This document shows positions 7,567 to 16,140 of a DNA stretch of 64,000 bases, piece by piece; position 1 is the stretch's first letter, and every line of letters begins with the position of its first letter. The DNA is from Alicyclobacillus tolerans (GTDB taxonomy: Bacteria > Bacillota > Bacilli > Alicyclobacillales > Alicyclobacillaceae), in the NCBI RefSeq assembly GCF_021739485.1, contig NZ_JAJFNK010000001.1, forward strand, positions 124,001 through 188,000. The letters run 5' to 3'. The notes under the pieces are model-generated. The model saw only the letters and a list, made by a program, of their open reading frames with translations, was not told where the DNA came from and ran no database searches. The translations under genes were made by a program, and so were the position numbers.

Positions 7567-9798
7567 TCAGTCAAAGGAAATTTCCTGCCGGACCCGGTGT
7601 TTTCTCAGCTTTTGGTACAATGCGGAACGGCTGATGCCAAGCAATTCTGCCGCTTTTGTCCGGTTGCCTCCGGCTCGATGCAGGGCGTCGAGCAAATACT
7701 GCTTTTCGACGCTCTCGAGGGACGCTTTGTACGACCCATTCTCGCCGCTGGAACGGTTCGATGTGCGCTGACTGGGTTCGAAAATGCCCAAGTTGGACTC
7801 GGCGCGCTCCGAAGTGTCAAAACCGCTTCGTTCGCTCTGAGTGCTCAGATTTTGGCGGGACAGGGCGTGGTGACATGGCGCATCCATTGGAGCATCCCTC
7901 AATTCTGCGGGTAAGTGACGCTGCTCAATCCAATCGTCGATACCGAGGTTCATCGCCCGTTCCAGCACGTTTTCGAGCTGCCGGACATTGCCTGGCCACA
8001 CGTGTCGTTGCAGAACGGTCATCGCGCCCGAGGTAATGCCCATGACCGACTTGTGGAGTTTTTGATTCAGTTTCTTCAGAAGGTGTTCGCACAACTGGGG
8101 AATGTCTTCTGTGCGTTCGCGCAGCGGAGGAATCGCTAAATGCACCACGTTGATGCGGTAGTAAAGGTCTTCCCGGAACTCTCCGCTGACAATCATTTTC
8201 GGTAACTCTCTGTGTGTGGCTGCAATGATGCGAACGTCGACGCGGATGGTAGAGGTTCCCCCTAGCCGTTCGAAACTTTGTTCCTGCAGGATTCGCAGCA
8301 GTTTGGCTTGCAGGGACAAGGGCATGTCGCCGATTTCATCGAGAAAAATGGTCCCCTTGTCCGCTAATTCGAATTTTCCCGGTTTACCTCCCCGTCTAGC
8401 GCCCGTGTAGGCGCCGTCTGCATAGCCAAAGAATTCGGATTCTAAAAGTTCTTCTGGAATGGCCGCGCAGTTGACCTTGATGAGTTTCCCTTTGCGCCCC
8501 GATTCCTCGTGAATGGCTTCGGCGAACAATTCCTTGCCAGTGCCGCTTTCCCCCGTGATCAACACGGTGGAAGTTCCCGTGGCGGCCAGTGCCGCTTGCT
8601 GTTTGAGGGTGTCGATGCGGTTGGAGACGCTGATGATTCGGTCAAAGGCGCTGTCGCTGCTCTGGGTTCTGTGCAATTCTCCGCGGTAAAAGCTCAAGTC
8701 GCTTTCAAGCCGTTCCAAGTGGTGAAATACATCCCGCCATTCGTCGAGTTGGTGAAAGATGACCTTCACGATGGAGCCCAAAGGCAGCCCGTTGCGCATC
8801 ATGCGCTCTTGTGTCACGAGGCAGGGCCGGTCGTACACTGTCAGGATGTGTGCGGACGGATTGGACCCGGGGATTTTGGATGCAAATTCGGAAACGATGT
8901 CCGCCCAGCGGCGGCCGACAAGAACCTGCCGCTGCATTCCGAGTACGTCAAGAGCCGCGTCGTTAACCAGGGTGACGCAGCCATTTGGGTCCAACACGAG
9001 GATGCCGTCATAGGATAAGGCAATGGCGTGTTGGAGCATCTGCTCAAGGTTTTTTGTGGTCTCTAATTCGCGAGCGATGCTTTCGATAGCTGTAATGTCC
9101 CGAAGCACAGCCATGGCGCCACTGGCGGCCGAGGAATGGGAAAAAGGGATGAAGGACCCCATGGCGATACAGTGCCCGATCTCGATTCGGTCGGGTCCCA
9201 ACCTCTGCCCAGTCGACAAAGTATGGTGCAGTCTCTGACTGAGGCCGGGAAACTGGATGGCAATGGATTGCCCGAGCACGGTCTCCTGACGGACTTTGAA
9301 CATGCGTTCCGCGGCTCGGTTAAATGTGGTGACATTTTCTGCGTCATCCACGGCCACGACGGCATCCTGAAGGTTTTCAGTGAGGCCGATGAGTTGTTGA
9401 AGCCACTGTTCTCGGTTCTTGAGAAACCCTTGGATCATGTGAGACTTGCCCATGACGCCCAGAACGCGGCTGTTTTCGTCCACGACGATGCCGTGCCCGA
9501 CTTGGTGGTCGATGAGGACGTCTTTGGCGCGTTCGAGGGGATCGTCTACGTGAAGAGTGACGACGTCGGGGCGAATGAGGTTGTAGATCGGTTCGTCGAG
9601 CTTCATGTTTTGCAGCAGGGACCTGTAGACGGCGTATTTGCTGACAATGCCAATGAGACGGTCGGACTCATCGACTACGCTCACGACATCGACTTGGTTC
9701 GCAAGAAAGGCGGAAATGACGTCGGACAGAGATTGGTGGGGACGCAACGAAACGACGTTTGGCGTAAAGTAATCGCGAACTGCTGGACCTTGCAACAC
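7567..9798 (-). CDS. sigma-54-dependent activator with CBS and PAS sensor domains
   Basis: A 743-residue bacterial enhancer-binding protein. In order: two CBS domains (about 8-63 and 70-125), two PAS-like domains (about 135-245 and 255-370), an AAA+ sigma-54 interaction domain (about 385-620), and a Fis-type helix-turn-helix at the end ([19 protein letters not shown]). Walker A is GESGTGKE, Walker B is [10 protein letters not shown], and the sigma-54 contact loop is GAYTGA, the tyrosine variant of GAFTGA. CBS domains usually bind adenine nucleotides or SAM, so it may sense energy state plus a ligand through PAS. The GTG at 9798 is the first usable start after a TAG. Sigma-54 promoters at 4000 and 10435 are its probable targets. 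Confidence 0.92.
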   Translation of the reverse strand: MLQGPAVRDYFTPNVVSLRPHQSLSDVISAFLANQVDVVSVVDESDRLIGIVSKYAVYRSLLQNMKLDEPIYNLIRPDVVTLHVDDPLERAKDVLIDHQVGHGIVVDENSRVLGVMGKSHMIQGFLKNREQWLQQLIGLTENLQDAVVAVDDAENVTTFNRAAERMFKVRQETVLGQSIAIQFPGLSQRLHHTLSTGQRLGPDRIEIGHCIAMGSFIPFSHSSAASGAMAVLRDITAIESIARELETTKNLEQMLQHAIALSYDGILVLDPNGCVTLVNDAALDVLGMQRQVLVGRRWADIVSEFASKIPGSNPSAHILTVYDRPCLVTQERMMRNGLPLGSIVKVIFHQLDEWRDVFHHLERLESDLSFYRGELHRTQSSDSAFDRIISVSNRIDTLKQQAALAATGTSTVLITGESGTGKELFAEAIHEESGRKGKLIKVNCAAIPEELLESEFFGYADGAYTGARRGGKPGKFELADKGTIFLDEIGDMPLSLQAKLLRILQEQSFERLGGTSTIRVDVRIIAATHRELPKMIVSGEFREDLYYRINVVHLAIPPLRERTEDIPQLCEHLLKKLNQKLHKSVMGITSGAMTVLQRHVWPGNVRQLENVLERAMNLGIDDWIEQRHLPAELRDAPMDAPCHHALSRQNLSTQSERSGFDTSERAESNLGIFEPSQRTSNRSSGENGSYKASLESVEKQYLLDALHRAGGNRTKAAELLGISRSALYQKLRKHRVRQEISFD

Positions 9799-10082
9799 AC
9801 TCGCCGCGCCGATGCGCTAAGGTCTCAGGTCGTTCAAAGGGAAACCTTTTACACTCAAGGCGCGACTCCCTCCTTCCATGTCCATAGCCGTAGACAGGTG
9901 TCTACATTTTAACACAATTGAGTGAATTTTCGGCATACAGATGAATACAGCAGTACCCGTAACGTCACCTGATGCTGCGTGTTCTGCACGAGATACGTGT
10001 GTCATAAAGTTCTGTAAGTTCCGCTTGGGGCAGATTGGCGTCGAGCAGCAGCAATTCTGAGATCAATTCGGAGGGGAAGCCG

Positions 10083-10409
10083 ATGACCCGAACGGGCGGG
10101 TTCCGCGCCGGTCAGCGAGTTCGCATCAGGCCGAGTGCGGACAGTGATTTTGCCGGATGTGAGGGAACGGTGGTCTATGTCGGGGAGACCGTTTGCGACG
10201 TGAAGATCACGGTGAAAAAACGCGGTTCCAAGGCGGGAAACGCGTACATAAGAGCCTTTTCAAAGCGCGACTTGGAGCGGGTGAAACGCAAGATCGACTT
10301 AGTCAGCCTTTCTGTTGCGCCCGGTGGAGATCCCCGGACCAGGGTGGGCTGGGTGATTGCCGGTGTTGCATGTCTTTGTGTCTTGGCCTGGATCGTTTGG
10401 TCCCTGTGA
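10083..10409 (+). CDS. small protein, KOW/SH3-like N-terminus and one membrane helix
   Basis: A 108-residue protein not recognised by name. Residues about 5-50 (FRAGQRVRIRPSADSDFAG then CEGTVVYVGETV) look like a KOW/SH3-type beta barrel, followed by a basic stretch and a C-terminal transmembrane helix (VGWVIAGVACLCVLAWIVW). The ATG at 10083 is well placed after GGAGGGG; an upstream start at 10035 lacks a ribosome site. It lies between the divergent sigma-54 activator and the promoter of the acyl-CoA cluster, and its stop codon overlaps a 13-bp direct repeat. Confidence 0.6.
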   Translation: MTRTGGFRAGQRVRIRPSADSDFAGCEGTVVYVGETVCDVKITVKKRGSKAGNAYIRAFSKRDLERVKRKIDLVSLSVAPGGDPRTRVGWVIAGVACLCVLAWIVWSL

Positions 10410-10423
10410 CGTTTGGTCCCTGT
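10395..10423 (+). repeat. 13-bp direct repeat upstream of a sigma-54 promoter
   Basis: GTTTGGTCCCTGT occurs at 10395-10407 and again at 10411-10423, with a period of 16. The second copy ends 11 bases before the -24 element at 10435. This is a candidate activator site or simply a tandem duplication. Confidence 0.5.
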
Positions 10424-10434
10424 TCGAGTCACGT

Positions 10435-10450
10435 TGGCACGAATTTTGCG
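10435..10450 (+). promoter_or_regulatory. sigma-54 (-24/-12) promoter of the acyl-CoA cluster
   Basis: TGGCACGAATTTTGCG matches the consensus TGGCACR-N4-TTGCW except for the last base. GG (10436-10437) and GC (10448-10449) are 12 bases apart. The predicted start near 10461 leaves a leader of about 85 bases before the MaoC gene. Confidence 0.75.
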
Positions 10451-10546
10451 GTGGAACAAGGCGATGCTTGAAGTCTCGCCGGGGACGCAAGGGATGAGCT
10501 CGGCACCCTTGCTCGTCGTGCGAAGTGAGAGACGGGAGGAGAGCCC

Positions 10547-11017
10547 TTGTTCGACCGCTTTTTTGAAGAATATCAAATTGGCGAGACGTGGACGTCGCGC
10601 GCCCGCACCATCACGGAATCGGACTTAGTCCTGTTTTCCGCCTTTTCAGGGGACTGGTACCCTTTGCACACCGACAAGGAGTGGGCCGCGCAAAGTGTGT
10701 TTGGGCAGCGCATTGCACACGGTATGTTAGTGTTGTCCGTCGGCACTGGGCTGACGAGAATGGACCCGGGTGTCATTGTGGCATTCTACGGGATCGATTC
10801 CGTGCGGTTCACAAGTCCCACTTTCATCGGCGACACCCTCCACGTCGAATTGGAAATTTTCGACAAAGTGGACAAGGGGAAGGCGGGTTTGGTTACCGTA
10901 AAATCCCGCTTGTGCAAACAGACCGGAGAAGTCGCTGTGGCCTCCACCCTGCGCGTCTTAGTTCACAAGTCCGAATCAACGGATACTCCAACGACTGCAC
11001 CGTTGGCCACCCCGTAA
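10547..11017 (+). CDS. MaoC-family (R)-specific enoyl-CoA hydratase-like dehydratase
   Basis: A 156-residue single hot-dog protein of the MaoC group, which hydrates enoyl-CoA thioesters. The catalytic segment SGDWYPLHTDKEWA corresponds to the conserved GDxNPxHxD pattern, giving the Asp/His pair, and FGQRIAHGML is the usual following stretch. The start is a TTG at 10547, 5-6 bases after GGGAGGAG. It is the first gene behind the sigma-54 promoter at 10435 and is followed by an enoyl-CoA hydratase of the unrelated crotonase fold, suggesting the pathway has two hydration steps or two substrates. Confidence 0.85.
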   Translation: MFDRFFEEYQIGETWTSRARTITESDLVLFSAFSGDWYPLHTDKEWAAQSVFGQRIAHGMLVLSVGTGLTRMDPGVIVAFYGIDSVRFTSPTFIGDTLHVELEIFDKVDKGKAGLVTVKSRLCKQTGEVAVASTLRVLVHKSESTDTPTTAPLATP

Positions 11018-11095
11018 TTTTGCGGCTGACGAGGTCGTCAACGGCCATCTCTTTTCGCCGTCGGGTGTACCATCTTCGTAAAGGAGCGACACACT

Positions 11096-11881
11096 GTGGA
11101 TTATCGAGAACTTGTCGTGGAGGTTGACGATTACGTCGCGACGGTTACTTTAAACAACCCGGAAATGCGAAATCCGTTGACCAACCGATTGGTAGAAGAA
11201 CTGATGCATGCGCTGTCGGCACTCGATGCGGATGACGCTGTCCGGGCCATCGTCTTGACGGGCAGCGGGTCCGCCTTTTGTGCTGGCGGAAACATTCAGG
11301 AGTTCGCGGCCACCTTGCAGAAAACGGCTCCAGAACTATACAAGGACGCTCGCCGGTCGACGCCGCTGTTCCAACTCGGAAGTCAGGTGCGCACGCCTCT
11401 GATTGCGGCTGTAAACGGCGCCGCCTTGGGCGGAGGATGCGGTTTGGCGGCAATGTGCCACCTGGCCTTAGCCTCAGACAAGGCCAAGTTTGGGACCACT
11501 GAACTCAAATTGGGATTAGTGCCGTTTGTCATTCTGCCTTGGATCCGCCGGGCGGTTGGGGAGAGAAAGGCGCTTCAAATGATGTTGACCGCACAGGTGT
11601 TTACGGCTCAGGAGGCCAAAGAGCTTGGGTTGGTACACAAAGTCGTGGCTCATGAGGAACTGTTGCAGCAAGCTCATTGGTTGGCCCGGCAGATTGCTTC
11701 GTACAGCCCGCTCGCCGTGGGTTTGAGCCTGAACGCGTTTTATACCACCGAACAAGCCGGACTTACAGAAGCGTTGGACTACCTGAGCACGCTGCGAATT
11801 GTATCGTTTTTGAGCGAAGACTTGCGCGAAGGGTCTCGCGCGTTTCTGGAAAAAAGAAAACCCGAGTGGAAGGGGAGATAG
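11096..11881 (+). CDS. enoyl-CoA hydratase/isomerase (crotonase family)
   Basis: A 261-residue crotonase-fold enzyme acting on acyl-CoA thioesters. The oxyanion-hole segments are CAGGNIQEF (about 61-69) and GAALGGGCGLA (about 104-114), and the position of the catalytic acid is occupied in FGTTELKLGLVP. AAAGGAG precedes the GTG at 11096. The gene is followed after only three bases by the AtuA-like gene. In Pseudomonas the related position is taken by AtuE, which hydrates isohexenylglutaconyl-CoA; that specificity is suggested by context, not proven. Confidence 0.88.
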   Translation: MDYRELVVEVDDYVATVTLNNPEMRNPLTNRLVEELMHALSALDADDAVRAIVLTGSGSAFCAGGNIQEFAATLQKTAPELYKDARRSTPLFQLGSQVRTPLIAAVNGAALGGGCGLAAMCHLALASDKAKFGTTELKLGLVPFVILPWIRRAVGERKALQMMLTAQVFTAQEAKELGLVHKVVAHEELLQQAHWLARQIASYSPLAVGLSLNAFYTTEQAGLTEALDYLSTLRIVSFLSEDLREGSRAFLEKRKPEWKGR

Positions 11882-11884
11882 GCG

Positions 11885-13255
11885 TTGCGGACGGTGAGAG
11901 TGGGAGCAGCACAGGGTTTTTACGGGGATTCGCTGGACGCAGCCATCGATACCGCAAAAAGAGGGAATATTCAATATTTATCGTTTGATTGTTTAGCGGA
12001 ATTGACGATGGCCATCCTCGCAAAAGACAAAGCCAGGGACCCGGCCTTGGGATATACCAAAGACATCACTTTGGCGATGCAGGCGCTGCTGCCATTTGCC
12101 AGGAAAAACGGGTTTAAGATCCTCACGAACGCAGGCGGCATTCACCCGGAGGGGGCAGGCAAAGAAGTGGTTCGAGTGGCCCAGTCTCTAGGACTTAAGG
12201 GCCTCAAGGTTGCCGTGGTGACCGGGGATAACGTCATGGACCAACTGGAAGCCCTCGAGGCGCGCGGGGTCGACCTAGCCGATGTGGAGACGGGTCGACC
12301 GCTCAAGGAAGTGCGCGATCGCCTCATGTTCGCCAACGCATACCTTGGGTCACAGCCCATTGTCGAGGCGCTTCGACGCGGCGCCGATGTGGTCGTGACT
12401 GGACGAACCACCGACACGGCCCAATTTTTAGCCCCTTTGATTTACGAATTTGGCTGGAGCCAAAACGATTGGGACCAACTCGCACAAGGCATTCTGATGG
12501 GACACTTAATGGAATGTTCGGCGCAGTCGACCGGAGGAAATTTCAGCGGCCGTTGGTGGGAAATCGAAGGTATGGACCGCATGGGTTACCCTGTGGCAGA
12601 AGTACAGGAAAACGGCGACTTCGTTTTAACTAAGACAGAAGGTACGGGTGGATTGGTTACAGTGGATACCGTGAAAGAACAGATGCTCTACGAGATCCAC
12701 AATCCGCGCGCATACATCACGCCGGACGTCGTCGCCAACTTTGCTGCGGCCAGACTGCGTCGAGACGGGGAGAACCGCGTCGCGGTATCTGGCGCCGCCG
12801 GGACGCCGCGCCCGGACACCTTAAAACTGGTGATGGGCTATGAAAGCGGCTACATGGGCCAAGCCATGATTGGTTATTCATGGCCTGACGCCCTAAAAAA
12901 AGCCCGGGCCGCAGAGTCCATCGTTCGCAAACAATTAGAACGGCGTGGTTGGAACTACGACGAAATTCACGTCTCTTACCTGGGCTACGACTCTTTGCAC
13001 GGTCCAACCGTGCACGAAGCGGACGCAGAACTCAACGAAGTGTATCTGCGCATGGCCGTGCGGGCGAAAACGAGGGCGGAGGCAGCGCGTTTCGGCCGCC
13101 TGTTCCCGCCCTTGGCGCTCAATGGTCCGCCTAACCTCGGGGGAGCCGCAGGAATGGACGCGCCGCGTCAACTCTTGGGAATGTGGTCCGCCTTGGTGCC
13201 ACGCCAAGTGATTGAGGAGAACGTGAACATTGAGGTTGTGGAGGTGACCGTCTAA
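11885..13255 (+). CDS. acyclic terpene utilization AtuA-family protein (DUF1446)
   Basis: A 456-residue cytosolic protein of the AtuA/DUF1446 family. The family is essential for growth on citronellol and geraniol in Pseudomonas but its reaction is not established. Recognisable stretches are VRVGAAQGFYGDSLDAAI at the N-terminus, FDCLAELTMAILAK, KILTNAGGIHPEG and VVTGRTTDTAQFL. The TTG at 11885 is chosen because GGGGAG precedes it and it immediately follows the hydratase stop. The domain found at the C-terminus of longer AtuA proteins is here a separate gene starting at the stop codon, so the family has been split. Confidence 0.85.
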   Translation: MRTVRVGAAQGFYGDSLDAAIDTAKRGNIQYLSFDCLAELTMAILAKDKARDPALGYTKDITLAMQALLPFARKNGFKILTNAGGIHPEGAGKEVVRVAQSLGLKGLKVAVVTGDNVMDQLEALEARGVDLADVETGRPLKEVRDRLMFANAYLGSQPIVEALRRGADVVVTGRTTDTAQFLAPLIYEFGWSQNDWDQLAQGILMGHLMECSAQSTGGNFSGRWWEIEGMDRMGYPVAEVQENGDFVLTKTEGTGGLVTVDTVKEQMLYEIHNPRAYITPDVVANFAAARLRRDGENRVAVSGAAGTPRPDTLKLVMGYESGYMGQAMIGYSWPDALKKARAAESIVRKQLERRGWNYDEIHVSYLGYDSLHGPTVHEADAELNEVYLRMAVRAKTRAEAARFGRLFPPLALNGPPNLGGAAGMDAPRQLLGMWSALVPRQVIEENVNIEVVEVTV

Positions 13256-13674
13256 TGGCGAAGGTACAGTTGCGAGAGATTTCGCAGACCCGTGCTGGCG
13301 ACAAGGGGAACACGGTGAACGTGGCGCTGTTCGCTCCCACACGCAAACTCTACCAGGCGTTTTTGCGGGAGGTCACTTCACCACGGGTGAAAGAGCACTT
13401 TCGCGGTCTGGTGGAAGGGGACGTCATCCGCTACGAAGTCCCCAACCTGTTGGCGCTCAACTTCGTGCTTCAGGGCGCCTTAAACGGCGGGGGTTCCTTG
13501 TCCATCCGCATGGACAATCTCGGCAAGTGCTTCGGCAGCAACCTGCAAAGGATGTACATCGAAGTGGAAGACCTGGAACTCGCGGGTGACGTGGAATCGG
13601 CGGACGATCTCAAACTCACCGACGGTCCGGAACCCACTGGAGAGTCGACGCGCTTGAACAACTGTGTGAAATGA
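13255..13674 (+). CDS. AtuA-like C-terminal (ferredoxin-fold) domain as a separate protein
   Basis: A 139-residue protein starting LREISQTRAGDKGNTVNVAL, the typical opening of the small domain that ends longer AtuA proteins. GDKGNTVN is the conserved signature. Its ATG overlaps the stop of the preceding AtuA gene (TAATG), which points to coupled translation and a complex of the two products. The final 30 residues are acidic and variable. No independent enzymatic role is known. Confidence 0.78.
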   Translation: MAKVQLREISQTRAGDKGNTVNVALFAPTRKLYQAFLREVTSPRVKEHFRGLVEGDVIRYEVPNLLALNFVLQGALNGGGSLSIRMDNLGKCFGSNLQRMYIEVEDLELAGDVESADDLKLTDGPEPTGESTRLNNCVK

Positions 13675-13684
13675 GGTGATGTCT

Positions 13685-14839
13685 GTGCCATACCCTCCGT
13701 ACTTCACTGAGGAACACGACAAACTGAGAGCGTCGATTCGACGCTTTATCGAAAAGGAGGTTCGACCGTTTGCGCTGGAGTGGGAAGAGCGAGGCGAGTT
13801 TCCAAGGTCCGTCGTTCGCCGCATGGGTGAACTCGGTTTTTTAGGCCTTCGCTACCCCGTCGAAGTCGGCGGGCAAGGGGGCGACTACTTCAGCGCACTC
13901 GTACTGTCTGAGGAGATGGCCCGGACGGGGGCCGGGGGTTTTTCCATGGGCATTGCCGTGCAAACCGACATGGCGACGCCGCCAATTTTGCAGTTTGGTT
14001 CCGACTGGCAAAAGCAAGAGTTTCTGAGGCCGGCCATCTTGGGCGAAAAACTGGCGTGTATCGGCATTACCGAACCGAACCATGGTTCGGATGTCGCCGG
14101 GATTGAAACCCGGGCGGTCCGGGACGGCGACGATTGGGTGATTCGCGGCAGCAAACTGTACATTACCAACGGACCGCGTGCCGACTTCATCACGTTGGTG
14201 ACGCGCACGTCTGACGAGCCGGGGTACAAAGGCATCAGCTTGTTCTTGGTCGAACTCGACCGGCCGGGTGTGTCTGTGAGCCGCAAGCTCGACAAGGTGG
14301 GGATGAGGTCTTCCGATACCGCAGAGTTGGTCTTTGACGACGTCCGTGTGCCTGCGCGCAACCTTCTCGGGGTGGAAGGCAAGGGATTCTACCAAATCAT
14401 GTGGGAACTGCAGGGGGAGCGGATGATCGCGGCGGCCGGCGCCATTGGAGCGGCCCAGTACGCGTACGAATTAGCCAAGGATTACGCGAAAACTCGACGT
14501 GCCTTCGGCAAGCCAATCGCCAATTTCCAGGTGATGGCTCACCTCTTGGCGGAGATGGCCACCGAGATTGAAGCGTGCCGGCAAATGACGTATGCGATTG
14601 CCTATCGCTTTGGACAAGGAGAAGTGCCCAGCAAAGAAATTTCCATGGCTAAACTGGCCACGGCGCAGCTGGCGTTCTGGGTGGCCGACCGCGCCATGCA
14701 GGTGTTTGGAGGCAACGGCTACATGGCAGATTACCCGATTGAGCAGATTTGGCGCGATACGCGCCTGAACCGCATTGGAGCCGGTACCGACGAGATCATG
14801 AAGGAAATCATCTGGAAAGAAATGGACGGCAGGTACTGA
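13685..14839 (+). CDS. acyl-CoA dehydrogenase
   Basis: A FAD-dependent acyl-CoA dehydrogenase of about 384 residues that introduces the alpha-beta double bond and passes electrons to ETF. Family marks are TEPNHGSDVAGIETRA, the GSKLYITNGPRADF flavin region, and the C-terminal GGNGYMADYPIEQIWRD followed by GAGTDEIMKEII. The GTG at 13685 fits GAGGTG best; GTG at 13676 and ATG at 13679 are alternatives. Next to AtuA it is comparable to citronellyl-CoA dehydrogenase AtuD, but substrate is inferred. Confidence 0.9.
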   Translation: MPYPPYFTEEHDKLRASIRRFIEKEVRPFALEWEERGEFPRSVVRRMGELGFLGLRYPVEVGGQGGDYFSALVLSEEMARTGAGGFSMGIAVQTDMATPPILQFGSDWQKQEFLRPAILGEKLACIGITEPNHGSDVAGIETRAVRDGDDWVIRGSKLYITNGPRADFITLVTRTSDEPGYKGISLFLVELDRPGVSVSRKLDKVGMRSSDTAELVFDDVRVPARNLLGVEGKGFYQIMWELQGERMIAAAGAIGAAQYAYELAKDYAKTRRAFGKPIANFQVMAHLLAEMATEIEACRQMTYAIAYRFGQGEVPSKEISMAKLATAQLAFWVADRAMQVFGGNGYMADYPIEQIWRDTRLNRIGAGTDEIMKEIIWKEMDGRY

Positions 14840-14855
14840 GAACGGGGGTCAGCTT

Positions 14856-16004
14856 GTGGGACACTGGATTTTTAACAAGGACCACGACATGTTCCGGCAA
14901 AGTGTTCGGAGGTTTGTGGAAAAGGAGATTACTCCGTACGTCGAGGAGTGGGAAAGGGCTGGGGAAGTCCCCAAAGAGGCGGTCGCCAGGGCCGGGGAAT
15001 TGGGCTTTCTCGGGGTCAAGTTTCCCGAAGAGTTTGGAGGTAGCGGGGGCGATTGCGTCTACGACGCCATCGTCGTGGAAGAGTTTGCAAAAGGGGCTTC
15101 TGGGGGTGTCGGAACCGCCATTACGGCCACGGTGGAAATTGCAGTGACCCCAATTTGGCGATATGGGTCGACGGAACAAAAGCGGCGCTACCTCGAGCCC
15201 GCAGTGCGGGGAAAGCGCATTGGGGCGCTGGCGGTCACCGAACCCGACGCGGGGTCGGACGTGGCGGCTATCCGTACAACAGCTCGCAAAGACGGCAATG
15301 AGTACGTGTTGTCCGGAACAAAGACGTTCATTACCAACGGGGTGAACGCAGACTTTGTCTGCGTGGCGGCGAAGACCCATGCCCAATTGGGGCACAAAGG
15401 CATCAGCTTGTTTGTGGTCGACGCGGACACTGCGGGGTTTTCAGTGGGAAGAAAGCTAAAAAAGCTGGGATGGAGGGCGTCGGATACGGCGGAACTGGCC
15501 TTTGACGAAGTTCGCGTTCCGGCACAAAACCTCATTGGGGAAGAAAACCGGGGCTTCTACTACATCCTGCAAAACTTTTCCTGGGAACGCCTGGTCATGG
15601 CGCTTTCCAGCGTCGCGCTGGCGGACGCAGCCTTGGCGGCGTCTATGCGCTACAGCGGGGAGCGGAAACAGTTTGACCGCCCGATTCAAAGCTTTCAGGT
15701 GCTGCAGCACAAAATGGTGGATATGGCCGTCGAGATCGAAAAAGCCCGCTACCTCACGTACTGGGCACTGTATTTGTTTCAACAGGGAAAGGATGCGGTA
15801 AAGGAAACGACCATGGCAAAGGCTTATGCGGGGGAAATGGTCCGGCGCGTCACCGACTCAGCCATGCAAATTTACGGAGGTGCCGGTTACATGATGGAAT
15901 TCCCCGTCCAGCGGTTTTGGCGGGACGCCAGAATCATGTCGATTGGCGGTGGAACCACGCAGGTCATGAACGAGATTCTCGCAAAACAACTGGGAATTGT
16001 CTAA
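14856..16004 (+). CDS. acyl-CoA dehydrogenase (second copy)
   Basis: A 382-residue acyl-CoA dehydrogenase, clearly related to its upstream neighbour but divergent. It has TEPDAGSDVAAIRTTA, SGTKTFITNGVNADF, and ends YGGAGYMMEFPVQRFWRDA with GGGTTQVMNEIL. The GTG at 14856 lies 16 bases after the preceding stop with only a weak GGGGGT ribosome site, so translation may be coupled. Two dehydrogenases in one operon suggest successive oxidations of a branched chain, as in citronellyl-CoA breakdown, or different chain lengths. Confidence 0.9.
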   Translation: MGHWIFNKDHDMFRQSVRRFVEKEITPYVEEWERAGEVPKEAVARAGELGFLGVKFPEEFGGSGGDCVYDAIVVEEFAKGASGGVGTAITATVEIAVTPIWRYGSTEQKRRYLEPAVRGKRIGALAVTEPDAGSDVAAIRTTARKDGNEYVLSGTKTFITNGVNADFVCVAAKTHAQLGHKGISLFVVDADTAGFSVGRKLKKLGWRASDTAELAFDEVRVPAQNLIGEENRGFYYILQNFSWERLVMALSSVALADAALAASMRYSGERKQFDRPIQSFQVLQHKMVDMAVEIEKARYLTYWALYLFQQGKDAVKETTMAKAYAGEMVRRVTDSAMQIYGGAGYMMEFPVQRFWRDARIMSIGGGTTQVMNEILAKQLGIV

Positions 16005-16026
16005 GGGGACACAGCCTGCAAATACC

Positions 16027-16037
16027 CTGCAATGCAG
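16027..16037. other. 11-bp palindrome upstream of a sigma-54-like promoter
   Basis: CTGCA-A-TGCAG is a perfect inverted repeat 12 bases before the -24-like element at 16050. CCTGCAAAT-like words recur several times between 16015 and 16075, so this may be an operator or low-complexity sequence. Confidence 0.25.
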
Positions 16038-16049
16038 CGCCTAGCAATT

Positions 16050-16065
16050 TGGAACTTACCCTGCA
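16050..16065 (+). promoter_or_regulatory. probable sigma-54 promoter before the carboxylase gene
   Basis: TGGAACTTACCCTGCA has GG and GC 12 bases apart and keeps TGG-AC and TGCA, with mismatches at positions 4, 7 and 12 of the consensus. It is intergenic, 75 bases before the ATG at 16141. Confidence 0.45.
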
Positions 16066-16140
16066 AATCCCCTGCGGTCAAAAACGGGATCAAGTGTACA
16101 GACCGGGATGCAAAGAAGGACAGTGACAAGGAGGTTTGGC

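Noticed and set aside
9791..9806. Minus-strand sigma-54 promoter at the activator start
   Set aside because: GG and GC have the right spacing, but it overlaps the start codon and the -24 half is weak.
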